Positions 8,360-17,687 are shown, counted from the stretch's first letter. The stretch is 64,000 bases of DNA from Agarivorans sp. Alg241-V36 (GCF_900537085.1 NZ_UNRE01000005.1:230542-294541), one strand, 5' to 3'. Notes: generated by a model from the sequence alone, not told the origin. Numbers and translations are program-made.

Positions 8360-9545
8360 GGCTGTACTGCTAATTCTATGTGTTTGTGGCTTGGCTGCTC
8401 AGCAGCTAAGTGCGCAGGAGCTTAATCGAAAAAATGCCGAGCTAGTACTGCGAGCGTTTCAGCTTCAACAAGAAGGTGAGTTAGGCAAAGCCATTGACCA
8501 ATTAGAACAACTTTCTCCAAGCGCCAGCTATGACCAAGCCTATGTCGCGAGAGTGCTGGGAGATTATTACTGGCGAGACGACCAGCCAGCTTTAGCCATA
8601 GCAAAGCTAAGCGAATCGGTGGAGTTAAATGTGCTGGCTCCCCAACAAGCCTGGGAAACCCGCAATATGTTGGCGGAAATCTTACTCAACGAACAGCAAG
8701 TTGAAGCCGCGTTAAAGCATTTTGATATACTGGTTTCTCGAGCTAGCCAACCAGAGTTAACTATCGTGCTTAGCCCGTCTCAATGGCAAAGGTTAAGAAA
8801 CAACTTGGCCTATGTTTACTATCAATTGCAAGACTGGCCTTCGGTGCTTGAGCAACTTGCTGAGCTAGAAAAGCTGCAAAGCTTGGATATTAATCCACTA
8901 ACCATGCGCTTTGTTGCTCAAGTGCAACTCAAGCAGCTAAAAGCCGCTATTGAAACCAATAAAGCGCTACTTGCCTTAGCGCCAGAAACCCTGCGCTGGT
9001 GGCAGCAATTAAGCGCCTTGTATAGTCAAACTCAACAACACCAGAAAGCCTTATCTACCTTGGTTTCTGCTGAGCGCTCTGGCTTGTCTTTAGGACAACA
9101 CTTACTTAAGCATAAAGCGCAGTTATACGCATACTTGCAAGTACCAGAAAAAGCCGCCATGGCGTATGCACAGTTGGATAATGCTGGCTCTGATCTTCAG
9201 CTATTAAAGCGCCAAGCTCAGTTATGGCAGCAAGCAAGAGAGTGGCAGCACTCTGCTGACTATTGGCAAAAGTTGGCTCAACAAGAGCCAAAGTATAATC
9301 TGCAGTTAGCGCGAGTGTTGTTGCTAAATAAGCAGTACTCGCAAGCAATTAAAGCCTTAAACTTGGCTAAACAAGAAGGGCAGGAAGCTAAGGCACAATT
9401 ATTGTTAGTGGAGGTACTGGTGGAAACAAAAGACTACCAGCAAGCCTACAATGCCGCGCAACGCGCGCACAGCATTGAACAGAGTAAACAAACTGAGCGG
9501 TGGCTTGAGTATTTATCGGCGCTGATTGCAGAGTCTGAAGTTTAA
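8352..9545 (+). CDS. TPR-repeat periplasmic protein of the TonB cluster
   Basis: A 397-residue protein with a signal peptide (MIRAVLLILCVCGLAAQQLSAQ) followed by tetratricopeptide-like helical pairs through the whole length, for example QAYVARVLGDYYWRDDQPAL and later copies. I start it at ATG 8352, which overlaps the tonB stop by 8 bp; the frame also offers a TTG at 8334 but this gives a worse leader. A TPR protein as last gene is characteristic of TonB2-type operons in vibrios and relatives. Its precise role is unknown; scaffolding of the motor or receptor contact is plausible. It converges with the CopD-like gene, the two stop codons overlapping at 9542-9545. Confidence 0.85.
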   Translation: MIRAVLLILCVCGLAAQQLSAQELNRKNAELVLRAFQLQQEGELGKAIDQLEQLSPSASYDQAYVARVLGDYYWRDDQPALAIAKLSESVELNVLAPQQAWETRNMLAEILLNEQQVEAALKHFDILVSRASQPELTIVLSPSQWQRLRNNLAYVYYQLQDWPSVLEQLAELEKLQSLDINPLTMRFVAQVQLKQLKAAIETNKALLALAPETLRWWQQLSALYSQTQQHQKALSTLVSAERSGLSLGQHLLKHKAQLYAYLQVPEKAAMAYAQLDNAGSDLQLLKRQAQLWQQAREWQHSADYWQKLAQQEPKYNLQLARVLLLNKQYSQAIKALNLAKQEGQEAKAQLLLVEVLVETKDYQQAYNAAQRAHSIEQSKQTERWLEYLSALIAESEV

Positions 9546-9988
9546 GCAAACCAACCTAAGCGAAAAGAAAGACCTACGATTACAAAGCCAATACTTAATA
9601 TGGTCACTCCTATAATGTGAAAGGCCATGTCCCATAGCTTTTCTTCAGATAAGTTAGGTAACACTCTTAACTTGGCATCTATAGCTAAGCCAAATGTTAG
9701 GGAGAGTAATAATAACTTTGTGGCTATGGCGTGACTTATGGGGTTATTAAAAGCAAACCCTAAGCTCAGGTCTGGAAGCCATCGATAGGCCAGCAATAAG
9801 CCGGTAATCACTTGAATGATCAGCGCTGGCATTCCCACCTTTTCAAAACTTTGCTCAAAATCTAACAACATTTGTGGTGTTTTAGCTTTTAATACTTTGG
9901 GCAAAATCACAGTACTCAACACTATGTGCCCACCAGTCCAAACCGTTGCTGCAACGAGGTGGCTAATTAGCAAAAGGCTATAAATCAT
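9542..9988 (-). CDS. CopD-like four-helix membrane protein
   Basis: A 148-residue integral membrane protein with about four hydrophobic helices. It opens SLLLISHLVAATVWTGGHIV, where a histidine in helix 1 and the WTGGH motif resemble the CopD/YcnJ-type copper-resistance and related heme-like membrane families. Other family features are SFEKVGMPALIIQVITGLLLA and a histidine in helix 3 (PISHAIATKLLL). Such proteins are usually annotated as CopD family, but the function of stand-alone versions is unclear. It overlaps the stop of the TPR gene by 4 bp and has no obvious partner. Confidence 0.7.
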   Translation of the reverse strand: MIYSLLLISHLVAATVWTGGHIVLSTVILPKVLKAKTPQMLLDFEQSFEKVGMPALIIQVITGLLLAYRWLPDLSLGFAFNNPISHAIATKLLLLSLTFGLAIDAKLRVLPNLSEEKLWDMAFHIIGVTILSIGFVIVGLSFRLGWFA

Positions 9989-10243
9989 ATGGTTTCCTTA
10001 CCTATCTCTTAACCCATGTACTATAGGCTTGGCTTTAACAAACAGGCTTGATAATTATCAACTAGCTACGAGGCTTGAGGAATTCTGTAAGAAGGCTTTC
10101 TGGCGTATAGCACAGTGTGTTGAAACAGGCTTAAACGGGCGATGTTGTAAGTAACAATAGTTCGGAAAATGGTGTAAAAAAAGGGTGTTGAAAGGTCATC
10201 CTAGAGACGGGAGGGCAATTGTTGCCAGCTTGGTATTTCAGAT
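9989..10243. other. Intergenic stretch without recognised gene
   Basis: Between the CopD-like gene and the tRNA-Pro terminator I find no convincing reading frame or RNA. It must contain the minus-strand promoter of the CopD-like gene, but I cannot place it with confidence. Confidence 0.4.
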
Positions 10244-10275
10244 AAAAAAGCCCGTAGCTCTTTGAGCTACGGGCT
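10244..10275 (-). terminator. Intrinsic terminator of tRNA-Pro
   Basis: On the minus strand, arms AGCCCGTAGCTC and GAGCTACGGGCT pair over 12 bp around a 3-nt loop and are followed by six T (10244-10249). It lies 7 bp after the 3' CCA of the tRNA gene. Confidence 0.88.
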
Positions 10276-10281
10276 GCTATT

Positions 10282-10358
10282 TGGTCGGAACGAGAGGATT
10301 TGAACCTCCGACCCCCGACACCCCATGACGGTGCGCTACCAGGCTGCGCTACGTTCCG
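10282..10358 (-). tRNA. tRNA-Pro (anticodon GGG)
   Basis: A 77-nt cloverleaf on the minus strand, CCA encoded. The acceptor arm CGGAACG pairs with CGTTCCG, the T-loop reads GGTTCAAAT, and the anticodon loop ATGGGGT gives GGG. The sequence is almost identical to E. coli proL. It decodes CCC/CCU. It stands alone between the CopD-like gene and yejM, with its own intrinsic terminator. Confidence 0.97.
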
Positions 10359-10445
10359 ATTTGAGCACTGAATTTACTTAGCTATCAGGGTGCTGTCAAT
10401 ACACTGCTCTGGTTTTTGTGCTTAAGTGTTCACTCAATGTACAAA

Positions 10446-12260
10446 TTATTGTTGTGGTTGATAAAAACGTTTTAAGTCGTTTAATACTTGTACCAACATT
10501 GGTACCGACACACGGGCGTTGCTGGATTTTAGATCGCGATCTAAAACCTGATAACTACCCGACTGATTGAAGAGGGTAATTTGGTTGTGTTGAACAACCG
10601 CTTGTTGTTCTTGATTACCAATTAGTATCCAATCGCGCTTACGCTTTTTAAACAAGTTTTGCCCGATACTATAGTTTGCGCTGGTAGATGCTACTGCAAG
10701 CATTTCTTCAAGTAGGGTAGGCATAATGTCGTTGTGGCTGGTATCACTGTGCAACAGTGAGGGATTTCTATCTGGCCAGCTAATGAATAAAGGCACTTGA
10801 GTTTGATAGCGGCTAAAGTTGCTATTGTTACCCCAATAGTTGCTATTTCCATCATTTAGCTCGTTTCCGTAGTCGGATGTAACCACTAAGATGGTGCGCT
10901 CTAACTGACCGCTTTGAGCCAATTGTTGGTATACCTTGTTCAGTTGCAAATCGACAACCGTTGCGGCGTCTGAGTAGTGTTGGCTTAAGGACTCAGGCGT
11001 CACTTCACTCATGGTTTCACCACTGCCATCATCGTATGCGGCAACGCCATTTAGATACAAAAAGTTAAACCAAGGAAGTTGAGCATATTGGCTTTGCTGC
11101 CACATTAGCCATTCCTGTACCGCTTTCTCATCGCCAGCTGCCCCGCCTGGCCATTTGGTCATATCAAGGTTTGAAAGCTCGCTAAAGCTGGTCCCAGCTA
11201 ATTCAGGAAGGTTTAAGCCGCGACTGCTAAATAATTCAATTTGATAATTGCTGTCTTGAAGTGCAGACACCAGTACAGAGCCTTGGCTTTCGGTTTTAAA
11301 GCTCGGCCAATAGCTAGTTGGGATACCGTAGAACAAACTAAATAAACCTTCTTGGGGTTTATTGCTACCACTGTAGTGGCTAAAAAACTGACTAGAGCGT
11401 TTTGCTTGCTTCCAGCTATTTGGCATTGCTTGTTGATTAAGCATGTCCCAGCGTAAACCTTCTACAACTACAAGCATTAGGTTGTAACGTTGTTCAACTT
11501 GGTCGTATTTAAGCGGTGAGATAGGGTAGCGAAGTTGCCCTTGCTGCTCTTGCTCTTGAGCTTTGATTTGCTTGTAGTAGGCGTCTACATCAAAAATGCC
11601 TTGCTCTTGCAGGAAGCTTCGCGCCGTAAGCGGGTAGAACAAGGGGTAGTTATTCTTTTGTCGAGTAATGGTGGTGTAGTTGGTTGCATCGGCCCAAGCG
11701 TGTACAAAGTGGGTTAATAAAAAACAGATGAATAAGACACCAGCAATCGGTCCGCCTAAGCGTTTGTGTTCTAGGCGGCGTAAATACTTCCAACACAGTT
11801 TTGCAAGCCAAAGCTCTAATAAAAAGATGAAGGGTACTGATACAAACAATAAATTAAGCGTATTTGCTTGGCTGTTTTGCTCCTCATCGACAAGTAGTTC
11901 CAACAAAGCTGGATTTAGGTGCAAATTAAAAGTAGCAAAAACCTCAGTATCGACAATTAGCAAACTTATTCCGATGGTGGCGAACAATGCCCCCACAAAA
12001 CGCATTGAGCGATTACTAGGTATAACAAAACTGAGAGGGAACAGGGTGAGCAAGAAAATAACAAAGGCTATAAAGGAGAATTGTCCTAACCAACTCACTA
12101 TTAAATAGCTTTGACCTAAAAATGATTCCGGTGGCGTAGCCAGAACCAGATAACGTAGACCAACAATTAAGGCCAGAATTATATTCGATAAACAAAACCA
12201 GTGGCCCCAGCTGATAAGCTGAGACACTTTGTCGCGGTACTGTTTTGAGCTATTTACCAT
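10446..12260 (-). CDS. yejM: YejM/PbgA/LapC-type inner-membrane LPS regulator
   Basis: A 604-residue protein with five N-terminal membrane helices (DUF3413, about residues 15-190) and a periplasmic sulfatase-like domain (about 250-580; start LMLVVVEGLRWDML, later TILVVTSDYGNEL). This matches YejM (PbgA, LapC), which in E. coli senses lipid A at the outer face of the inner membrane and restrains LpxC degradation through LapB. The catalytic sulfatase Cys/Ser site seems absent (VEGLRWD), as in YejM, so enzymatic hydrolysis is unlikely. Immediately upstream on the same strand is yejL, 27 bp away, the same order as in enterobacteria. Confidence 0.92.
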   Translation of the reverse strand: MVNSSKQYRDKVSQLISWGHWFCLSNIILALIVGLRYLVLATPPESFLGQSYLIVSWLGQFSFIAFVIFLLTLFPLSFVIPSNRSMRFVGALFATIGISLLIVDTEVFATFNLHLNPALLELLVDEEQNSQANTLNLLFVSVPFIFLLELWLAKLCWKYLRRLEHKRLGGPIAGVLFICFLLTHFVHAWADATNYTTITRQKNNYPLFYPLTARSFLQEQGIFDVDAYYKQIKAQEQEQQGQLRYPISPLKYDQVEQRYNLMLVVVEGLRWDMLNQQAMPNSWKQAKRSSQFFSHYSGSNKPQEGLFSLFYGIPTSYWPSFKTESQGSVLVSALQDSNYQIELFSSRGLNLPELAGTSFSELSNLDMTKWPGGAAGDEKAVQEWLMWQQSQYAQLPWFNFLYLNGVAAYDDGSGETMSEVTPESLSQHYSDAATVVDLQLNKVYQQLAQSGQLERTILVVTSDYGNELNDGNSNYWGNNSNFSRYQTQVPLFISWPDRNPSLLHSDTSHNDIMPTLLEEMLAVASTSANYSIGQNLFKKRKRDWILIGNQEQQAVVQHNQITLFNQSGSYQVLDRDLKSSNARVSVPMLVQVLNDLKRFYQPQQ

Positions 12261-12287
12261 TGCGAGACAGAAAATCCTTTAGTGTGC

Positions 12288-12509
12288 TTATTTTTCTTCG
12301 TTAATCGAATTCTTTAGCGCTTTGGCAAAGCCCTCGGTGAGCTTTTTTCTTTGCTCAGGCGCAACACGCTGATTGATCATACAGGTAGCTGCATTGCCCA
12401 GTACCATTAGCGCCAAATCAGTGGTTACATTGTGATTGTCGACTACTTTGAGTACATCATTAAGTAATTGTTCCACCTGCTCTGTGGAATATTTTGAAAC
12501 TATTGCCAT
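12288..12509 (-). CDS. yejL: YejL family protein (DUF1414)
   Basis: A 73-residue soluble protein. The sequence pattern (YSTEQVEQLLNDVLKVVDNH, then NAATCMINQRVAPEQR) is that of YejL, a small conserved gammaproteobacterial protein of unknown function. It lies directly upstream of yejM and divergent from yejK, the standard yejK-yejL-yejM arrangement. The name is secure; the function is not. Confidence 0.93.
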   Translation of the reverse strand: MAIVSKYSTEQVEQLLNDVLKVVDNHNVTTDLALMVLGNAATCMINQRVAPEQRKKLTEGFAKALKNSINEEK

Positions 12510-12541
12510 TACTTCTCTGCAAATTTGCTAATAAAGACGCG

Positions 12542-12547
12542 TATAAT
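12542..12547 (+). promoter_or_regulatory. Candidate -10 element for yejK
   Basis: A perfect TATAAT lies 38 bp before the yejK start in the 75-bp divergent yejL/yejK region. No good -35 stands at 16-18 bp upstream, so the promoter may be weak or activator-dependent. Confidence 0.45.
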
Positions 12548-12584
12548 ACCCCACCTTGTCAGCAAACACTAACAGTAAGAGACT

Positions 12585-13589
12585 ATGAGTATTTCCTTAA
12601 AACACCTTATTTTACATTCACTAGAGCTAGTTGAAGATGGCACCATTGGCTTGCAAGCGCGAGCCGAAGAAATGGCTCATAGCGAAGAGGCGCTTAGCTT
12701 AATAGAGAGCTTGCATCTCAACTATAGTGGACGAGCGGCTAAAGGCTTTGGTTTTTATAACCAAGAAAACGACAGCCCATTTAAGCAGCAACTTGATGCC
12801 TTGCTCAATCAAGAGGTAGATTTTCATAAATACAGTGTTGATGCGGGGACTGTATTGGTTGAAGAACTAAAGAAATATGATTTTGTTGAACAAGGTGTAT
12901 TGCTTTTGGCCAACTACGAGCACGTTGCTGGCGAATACCTACTTGTTATGCTGTTAGAAAACAAAACTTCGCCTGCAGTAGACGATAGCTTAGAGCTTAC
13001 CGCTAGCCGTTATTTAGAAACGAGCTCTGTGCAACTGGCTGCACGTATTGATATTACCGACATGCAACGTAATCCAGAATCTCAGCGATACGTTTCCTAC
13101 GTTAAAGGTAGAGCTGGGCGTAAAATTGCTGATTTCTTTGTAGAGTTTTTGGGCTGTGACGATGGCCTAGATGTTAAAATGCAAAACGCAGTGCTGATGC
13201 AAGCGGTTGACGACTATTGCCAAGCCACTCAGTTAGATAAAGAAGAAAAACTCGCCTATAAAGATGAAGTTAAGTCTTATTGTGAGCAACAATTAAAGGA
13301 TGGCGAAGAAATTGTAGTAGGGGAGTTAGCTAAAGCCTTACCTACTGCTGAAGAGAACGTAGATTTTTACCAGTTTGCCGCTGAGAATTACCCTCTTGAA
13401 GAGCAGTTTCCTGCTGATCGTACCGCACTCAAAAAGCTGGCTAAATGTTTTGGTCAAGGTAAAGGTGTGTCTGTAAGTTTCGAACAAAAATTGTTAGGAG
13501 ATCGTGTTTTTTACGACGAAGCAACAGATACATTGACGATCGTAGGAATCCCTCCTAACTTAAGAGAACAATTGAAAAATAACAATTAA
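12585..13589 (+). CDS. yejK: Nucleoid-associated protein YejK/NdpA
   Basis: A 334-residue protein of the 37-kD nucleoid-associated family (E. coli YejK, 335 residues). The N terminus MSISLKHLILHSLEL and the segment YVSYVKGRAGRKIADFFVEFLGC (about residues 169-190) are characteristic. The E. coli protein is nucleoid-bound and interacts with topoisomerase IV. It is acidic and has no signal or membrane segment. It is transcribed divergently from yejL-yejM. No clear intrinsic terminator follows; instead a set of inverted repeats fills the gap to malE. Confidence 0.93.
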   Translation: MSISLKHLILHSLELVEDGTIGLQARAEEMAHSEEALSLIESLHLNYSGRAAKGFGFYNQENDSPFKQQLDALLNQEVDFHKYSVDAGTVLVEELKKYDFVEQGVLLLANYEHVAGEYLLVMLLENKTSPAVDDSLELTASRYLETSSVQLAARIDITDMQRNPESQRYVSYVKGRAGRKIADFFVEFLGCDDGLDVKMQNAVLMQAVDDYCQATQLDKEEKLAYKDEVKSYCEQQLKDGEEIVVGELAKALPTAEENVDFYQFAAENYPLEEQFPADRTALKKLAKCFGQGKGVSVSFEQKLLGDRVFYDEATDTLTIVGIPPNLREQLKNNN

Positions 13590-13601
13590 GTTAATTGGAT
13601 T

Positions 13602-13663
13602 GCTTGAAAAGGTTATCAATTTCATTTTTGTAGTTTAATTACTACATGGAAAGGTTTTCAAGC
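13602..13663. repeat. Nested inverted repeats downstream of yejK
   Basis: An outer pair GCTTGAAAA (13602-13610) and TTTTCAAGC (13655-13663) encloses an inner pair TGTAGT (13629-13634) and ACTACA (13641-13646) around TTAATT. No T-run follows the outer stem. It could end yejK transcription by a non-canonical route or bind a regulator; neither is shown. Confidence 0.5.
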
Positions 13664-13701
13664 TTATATTTTGTTTGATATGTTGTTTTATTACCACCGT
13701 T

Positions 13702-13725
13702 AGGTGATTAAATCACCTCTTGAGG
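13702..13725. promoter_or_regulatory. Palindromic operator-like site upstream of malE
   Basis: AGGTGATT-A-AATCACCT (13702-13718) is a perfect 8+1+8 inverted repeat, and its right arm overlaps a second perfect palindrome CCTCTTGAGG (13716-13725). It lies 38 bp upstream of a TATAAT at 13756-13761. The position suits an activator or repressor of the mal operon. It does not match the asymmetric MalT box well, so a different regulator is possible. Confidence 0.5.
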
Positions 13726-13755
13726 CAGGCTGTACCTCGGTTTGGAGGTTTGTAG

Positions 13756-13761
13756 TATAAT
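13756..13761 (+). promoter_or_regulatory. Candidate -10 element for the mal operon
   Basis: A perfect TATAAT stands 114 bp before the malE ATG. The -35 position (about 13733-13738) reads TACCTC, far from consensus, which fits a promoter that depends on an activator. A short inverted repeat ACCTC/GAGGT covers the same -35 area (13734-13749). Confidence 0.45.
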
Positions 13762-13874
13762 TTCAAAAGTGCGAGCTGAGTCATGTGTTAAGCCAGTCTT
13801 ATGAGCTAGAATCTAGCTCAGCAAGTTACTCTTGCGACCCAAAAATAATCATAACGACAGTTAAGGAAAGGCTA

Positions 13875-15056
13875 ATGAAAAAGACAATTCTTGCATCTGC
13901 TATAGCGGTTGCTTCTTTAGGCATGGCATCTAATGCTTTTGCTGCGATTGAAGAAGGCCAATTAACCATTTGGGTAAATGGTGATAAAGGCTACAACGGC
14001 TTGGCTGAAGTAGGTAAACGCTTTGAAGCTGATACTGGTGTTAAAGTAAGTGTTGCACACCCAGACGATGCCCCTGGTAAATTCCAGCAAGCGGCTTCAA
14101 CTGGTTCAGGTCCTGATATTTTCTTATGGGCTCACGACCGTTTTGGAGACTGGGTTGATGCTGGTCTTTTAACCGAACTTAAGCCAAGTGCTGAAAAAAA
14201 AGCAGCAGTAGAAGACTTTGCTTGGAACGCGGTTACTATCGACGGCAAAGTATACGGCTACCCAATCGCTATTGAAGCGGTAGGTCTTATCTACAACAAA
14301 GACTTAGTGCCAAACCCTCCTAAGACTTGGGAAGAAATCCCAGCTCTAGATACAGAGCTTCAGAAGTCTGGTAAGCACGCTATCCTATGGGATTACAACA
14401 ATACTTACTTCTCATGGCCTCTACTGGCTGCGAACGGTGGTTACATCTTCAAATACGAAAACGGTACTTATGACGTTAAAGATACCGGTGTAGCAACTGA
14501 CGGCGCTAAAATGGGCGCTCAAGTAATTAAAGATCTTATCGAAAATGGTCATATGCCAAAAGGCGCTGACTACGGTGTAATGGACTCTGCCTTTAACAAA
14601 GGTGAAGTTGCAATGGTTATCAACGGTCCTTGGGCTTGGGATAACATGGAAAAAAGTGGCATCAACTACGGTGTAACTTACATTCCAACTATCAACGGTA
14701 ACAAAGCTAAGCCAATGGTAGGTGTATTAGCTGGTGCGGTTAACTCTGCGTCACCTAACGCTGACTTAGCGGTAGAATTCCTAGAAAACTACCTTGTTAC
14801 TAATGAAGGCTTGAAATCTGTGAATGACGATGTACCACTAGGTGCTGTAGCGCTTAAGTCGTACATGGAAGAGCTTTCAAGCGACCCTCGCATCGCTGCA
14901 ACTTTCGCAAACGCTCAAGATGGTGAGCCAATGCCTAACGTAGCTGCAATGGGTAAATTCTGGTCTGCGATGGCAACATCTCTAACCAACATCACTAGTG
15001 GTCGTCAACCTCTAGAGAAAGCACTAGACGCCGCTGCGCGTCGCATAGCGAAATAA
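13875..15056 (+). CDS. malE: Periplasmic maltose/maltodextrin-binding protein
   Basis: A 393-residue solute-binding protein (E. coli MalE 396). I start at ATG 13875, with AAGGAAAG upstream and a clean signal peptide ending SNAFA; the open frame reaches 90 bp further back but without a leader-like start. MalE landmarks include [19 protein letters not shown] after the leader, [17 protein letters not shown] (E. coli FWAHDRFGGYAQSGLL) and [21 protein letters not shown]. It binds maltose and maltodextrins in the periplasm and delivers them to MalFGK2. Codon use is biased to highly expressed codons compared with neighbours outside the operon. A strong hairpin follows before malF, as expected for a binding protein made in excess. 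Confidence 0.95.
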   Translation: MKKTILASAIAVASLGMASNAFAAIEEGQLTIWVNGDKGYNGLAEVGKRFEADTGVKVSVAHPDDAPGKFQQAASTGSGPDIFLWAHDRFGDWVDAGLLTELKPSAEKKAAVEDFAWNAVTIDGKVYGYPIAIEAVGLIYNKDLVPNPPKTWEEIPALDTELQKSGKHAILWDYNNTYFSWPLLAANGGYIFKYENGTYDVKDTGVATDGAKMGAQVIKDLIENGHMPKGADYGVMDSAFNKGEVAMVINGPWAWDNMEKSGINYGVTYIPTINGNKAKPMVGVLAGAVNSASPNADLAVEFLENYLVTNEGLKSVNDDVPLGAVALKSYMEELSSDPRIAATFANAQDGEPMPNVAAMGKFWSAMATSLTNITSGRQPLEKALDAAARRIAK

Positions 15057-15079
15057 TACGGTCATATTATTTCGGTCAG

Positions 15080-15108
15080 GAGGAGGATATTGGTCTATCC
15101 TCCTCTTT
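15080..15108 (+). terminator. Intercistronic hairpin between malE and malF
   Basis: Arms GAGGAGGATA (15080-15089) and TATCCTCCTC (15096-15105) pair perfectly over 10 bp with loop TTGGTC, followed by a weak T-rich stretch. It probably stabilises the malE message or partly terminates transcription, giving more binding protein than permease. Confidence 0.7.
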
Positions 15109-15143
15109 ATTAATTTCGGTCAAATACAAAGGTTGTACATAAG

Positions 15144-16775
15144 ATGGGTCTTTCTGCGTCTCCAGGTTTTATGCAGGGCAAGTATGCTTGGCTAAAACTG
15201 CTGCTGATCACAGCGATTGTATTGCTTAACGGCTATGCAATTGTTTTGATGTATGCAGGTGGTGAATATGCATTTGCATTGCTCACCCTTGTTGTTGTTT
15301 CTACCGGTGTTTACGTTTTTTTAAGTAAAAAAATGTATGCGCACAGATATATCTTCCCCGGCATTGCGGGGATGGTTGTATTTATCATCTTCCCTCTGGC
15401 ATATACCATTGGCATTGCTTTCACCAACTATAGTGGCACTAACTTATTGTCGCTAGAGCGGGTAGAGCAGTTACATACCCAGAAGACTTACATGGCGAAG
15501 GGCGGTTCATTTAACTTTCAGTTACATCAAGAATCTGAAGGTAAATACGTTCTAGCACTATCTCAAGACGATAAGTTGTTTGTTACACGTCCTGTTGAAG
15601 TAGTGTCGAATGCTGATGTACGTGCTCGAAAACTTACGCTTAAAACTAAGCGAATTAAATTACATGAGGTTGACGCTCTTCCTGCAACGGATAAAGCGCC
15701 AATTAAAGAAATTATCTCTCATCGTCAGTTCTTCAATAGCATCTTACTGGTTACCCCAGAAGAGCATGAATTGGTTATGAATGGTCTTCGCAAGTTCTCT
15801 GCGATGAAGCCATTGTTTACCCGCCTAGAAGACGGAGTAGTACTAAAAGAAAGTGGTGCTATTCTTCCTGGCCCTTCAATTTTGCGTAACAACCAGACTG
15901 GCGAGCTCATGCTGCCAAATATGGAAACAGGTTTTTACCAATACATTGACGGTGACGGACAGTTTGTTGGCAGCCGTTTAGCACCTGGTTTTACTGTTAG
16001 CGTAGGCTGGAAAAACTTTGAACGTGTTGCTACCGATAAAGGTATTAAAGAACCGTTTATCGAAATCTTCATTTGGACAGTGATTTTTGCTTCAGCATCT
16101 GTAGCCTTTACCTTGGCTATCGGTATGGTGCTAGCTTGTCTAATTCAATGGGAGGAGCTTAAAGGTCGCGCCATATACCGCGTAGTACTCATTCTTCCCT
16201 ATGCGATTCCCGCATTTATTTCAATCTTGGTGTTTAAAGGCTTATTCAACCAGAACTTTGGTGAAATTAACGAAATCTTAAATGGCTTGTTTGGCATTAA
16301 ACCAGACTGGTTTACTGATCCAGTAATGGCCAAGTCTATGATTTTGATTGTTAACACTTGGTTGGGTTACCCCTACATGATGATTTTGTGTTTGGGTATG
16401 CTTAAGTCTATTCCAGAAGATTTATACGAAGCATCTGCAATGGATGGTGCTGGTCCCATTAACAACTTCTTCAACATTACTGTTCCGTTGTTAATGAAAC
16501 CTCTAACACCATTACTGGTTGCTTCTTTTGCCTTTAACTTTAACAACTTTGTTTTGATTCAGTTATTGACTAACGGTGGTCCAGATATTATTGGTGCTTC
16601 AACACCAGCTGGTACAACCGACTTACTTGTAAGTTATACCTACCGAATTGCCTTCCAAGGTGACGGCGGTCAGGATTATGGTCTAGCTAGTGCCATCGCA
16701 ACCCTAATTTTCTTAGTGGTAGGTGCACTCGCATTGATTAACTTGAAACTAACTAAAGCTGATAAAGCGGCGTAA
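15144..16775 (+). CDS. malF: Maltose ABC transporter permease MalF
   Basis: A 543-residue inner-membrane protein (E. coli MalF 514). Several N-terminal helices precede a large periplasmic loop, about residues 95-300, the P2 loop typical of MalF, which contacts the binding protein. The C-terminal permease domain carries the EAA loop EASAMDGAGPINNFFNITVPLL near 432-453, which docks on MalK. The N terminus MGLSASPGFMQGKYAW differs from E. coli but membrane topology fits. The malG start follows 12 bp after the stop with a GGAG ribosome site. Confidence 0.95.
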   Translation: MGLSASPGFMQGKYAWLKLLLITAIVLLNGYAIVLMYAGGEYAFALLTLVVVSTGVYVFLSKKMYAHRYIFPGIAGMVVFIIFPLAYTIGIAFTNYSGTNLLSLERVEQLHTQKTYMAKGGSFNFQLHQESEGKYVLALSQDDKLFVTRPVEVVSNADVRARKLTLKTKRIKLHEVDALPATDKAPIKEIISHRQFFNSILLVTPEEHELVMNGLRKFSAMKPLFTRLEDGVVLKESGAILPGPSILRNNQTGELMLPNMETGFYQYIDGDGQFVGSRLAPGFTVSVGWKNFERVATDKGIKEPFIEIFIWTVIFASASVAFTLAIGMVLACLIQWEELKGRAIYRVVLILPYAIPAFISILVFKGLFNQNFGEINEILNGLFGIKPDWFTDPVMAKSMILIVNTWLGYPYMMILCLGMLKSIPEDLYEASAMDGAGPINNFFNITVPLLMKPLTPLLVASFAFNFNNFVLIQLLTNGGPDIIGASTPAGTTDLLVSYTYRIAFQGDGGQDYGLASAIATLIFLVVGALALINLKLTKADKAA

Positions 16776-16787
16776 GGAGAAGCTACT

Positions 16788-17678
16788 ATGGCAATGGTTC
16801 AACCTAAATCATTGAAATATAGAAAACTAGCTACTCACGTAGTGCTATGTTTGTTTCTATGTTTAATTATTTTCCCATTATTAATGGTAATCACTATTTC
16901 ATTCCGTACGGGTAACTTTGCGGTAGGTGAATTGATTCCATCAAACCCTACTTTAGATCACTGGCGTTTGGCCTTGGGGATTACAGTTGTAAACCCTGAT
17001 GGTTCATTAACACCTCCTCCATTCCCAGTATTAACTTGGTTATGGAACTCAATTAAAGTAGCGGGTATCTCAGCCTTATTAATTGTTGCTCTATCAACTA
17101 CTAGTGCTTACGCATTTGCTCGTATGCGCTTTAAAGGTAAAGCTACAATTCTTAACGGTATGTTGATTTTCCAAATGTTCCCATCTGTATTGGCCTTGGT
17201 TGCAATTTATGCCTTGTTCAACAAGATTGGTGACTACATTCCTTGGTTGGGTCTAAACACTCACGGCGGTTTAATCTTCGCTTACCTTGGTGGTATTGCA
17301 CTACATGTGTGGACCATTAAAGGCTACTTCGAAACCATTGACCCGGCGCTAGAAGAGTCTGCAGCTATTGACGGTGCAACTCCTTGGCAGGCGTTTAGAT
17401 TGGTATTGTTACCGCTTTCTGTACCTATTTTGGCAGTTGTGTTCATTCTTGCATTCATTGGTGTAATTACCGAAGTACCAATGGCATCTGTCTTGATGCA
17501 AGATGTTGATAAGCTAACGCTCGCCGTAGGTGCTCAACAATATCTCTATCCGCAAAACTACTTGTGGGGCGACTTCGCCGCTGCAGCTGTTTTGTCAGGA
17601 TTCCCTATCACGCTAGTGTTCCTAATGGCTCAACGTTGGTTGGTCGGCGGGTTAACAGCTGGTGGTGTTAAAGGTTAA
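16788..17678 (+). CDS. malG: Maltose ABC transporter permease MalG
   Basis: A 296-residue, six-helix permease, the same length as E. coli MalG. The EAA motif, [21 protein letters not shown] near residues 187-207, is the coupling loop for MalK. The periplasmic segment after helix 1 includes [12 protein letters not shown], and the protein closes with the MalG-like tail [12 protein letters not shown]. It forms the translocation pore with MalF. Two perfect hairpins fill the 87 bp to malK. Confidence 0.95.
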   Translation: MAMVQPKSLKYRKLATHVVLCLFLCLIIFPLLMVITISFRTGNFAVGELIPSNPTLDHWRLALGITVVNPDGSLTPPPFPVLTWLWNSIKVAGISALLIVALSTTSAYAFARMRFKGKATILNGMLIFQMFPSVLALVAIYALFNKIGDYIPWLGLNTHGGLIFAYLGGIALHVWTIKGYFETIDPALEESAAIDGATPWQAFRLVLLPLSVPILAVVFILAFIGVITEVPMASVLMQDVDKLTLAVGAQQYLYPQNYLWGDFAAAAVLSGFPITLVFLMAQRWLVGGLTAGGVKG

Positions 17679-17687
17679 ATTATTTGG

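Noticed and set aside
10249..10358. A tRNA gene flanked by a strong inverted repeat as a possible integration (att) site
   Set aside because: No integrase, direct repeat or foreign gene content is near; the inverted repeat is the tRNA terminator.
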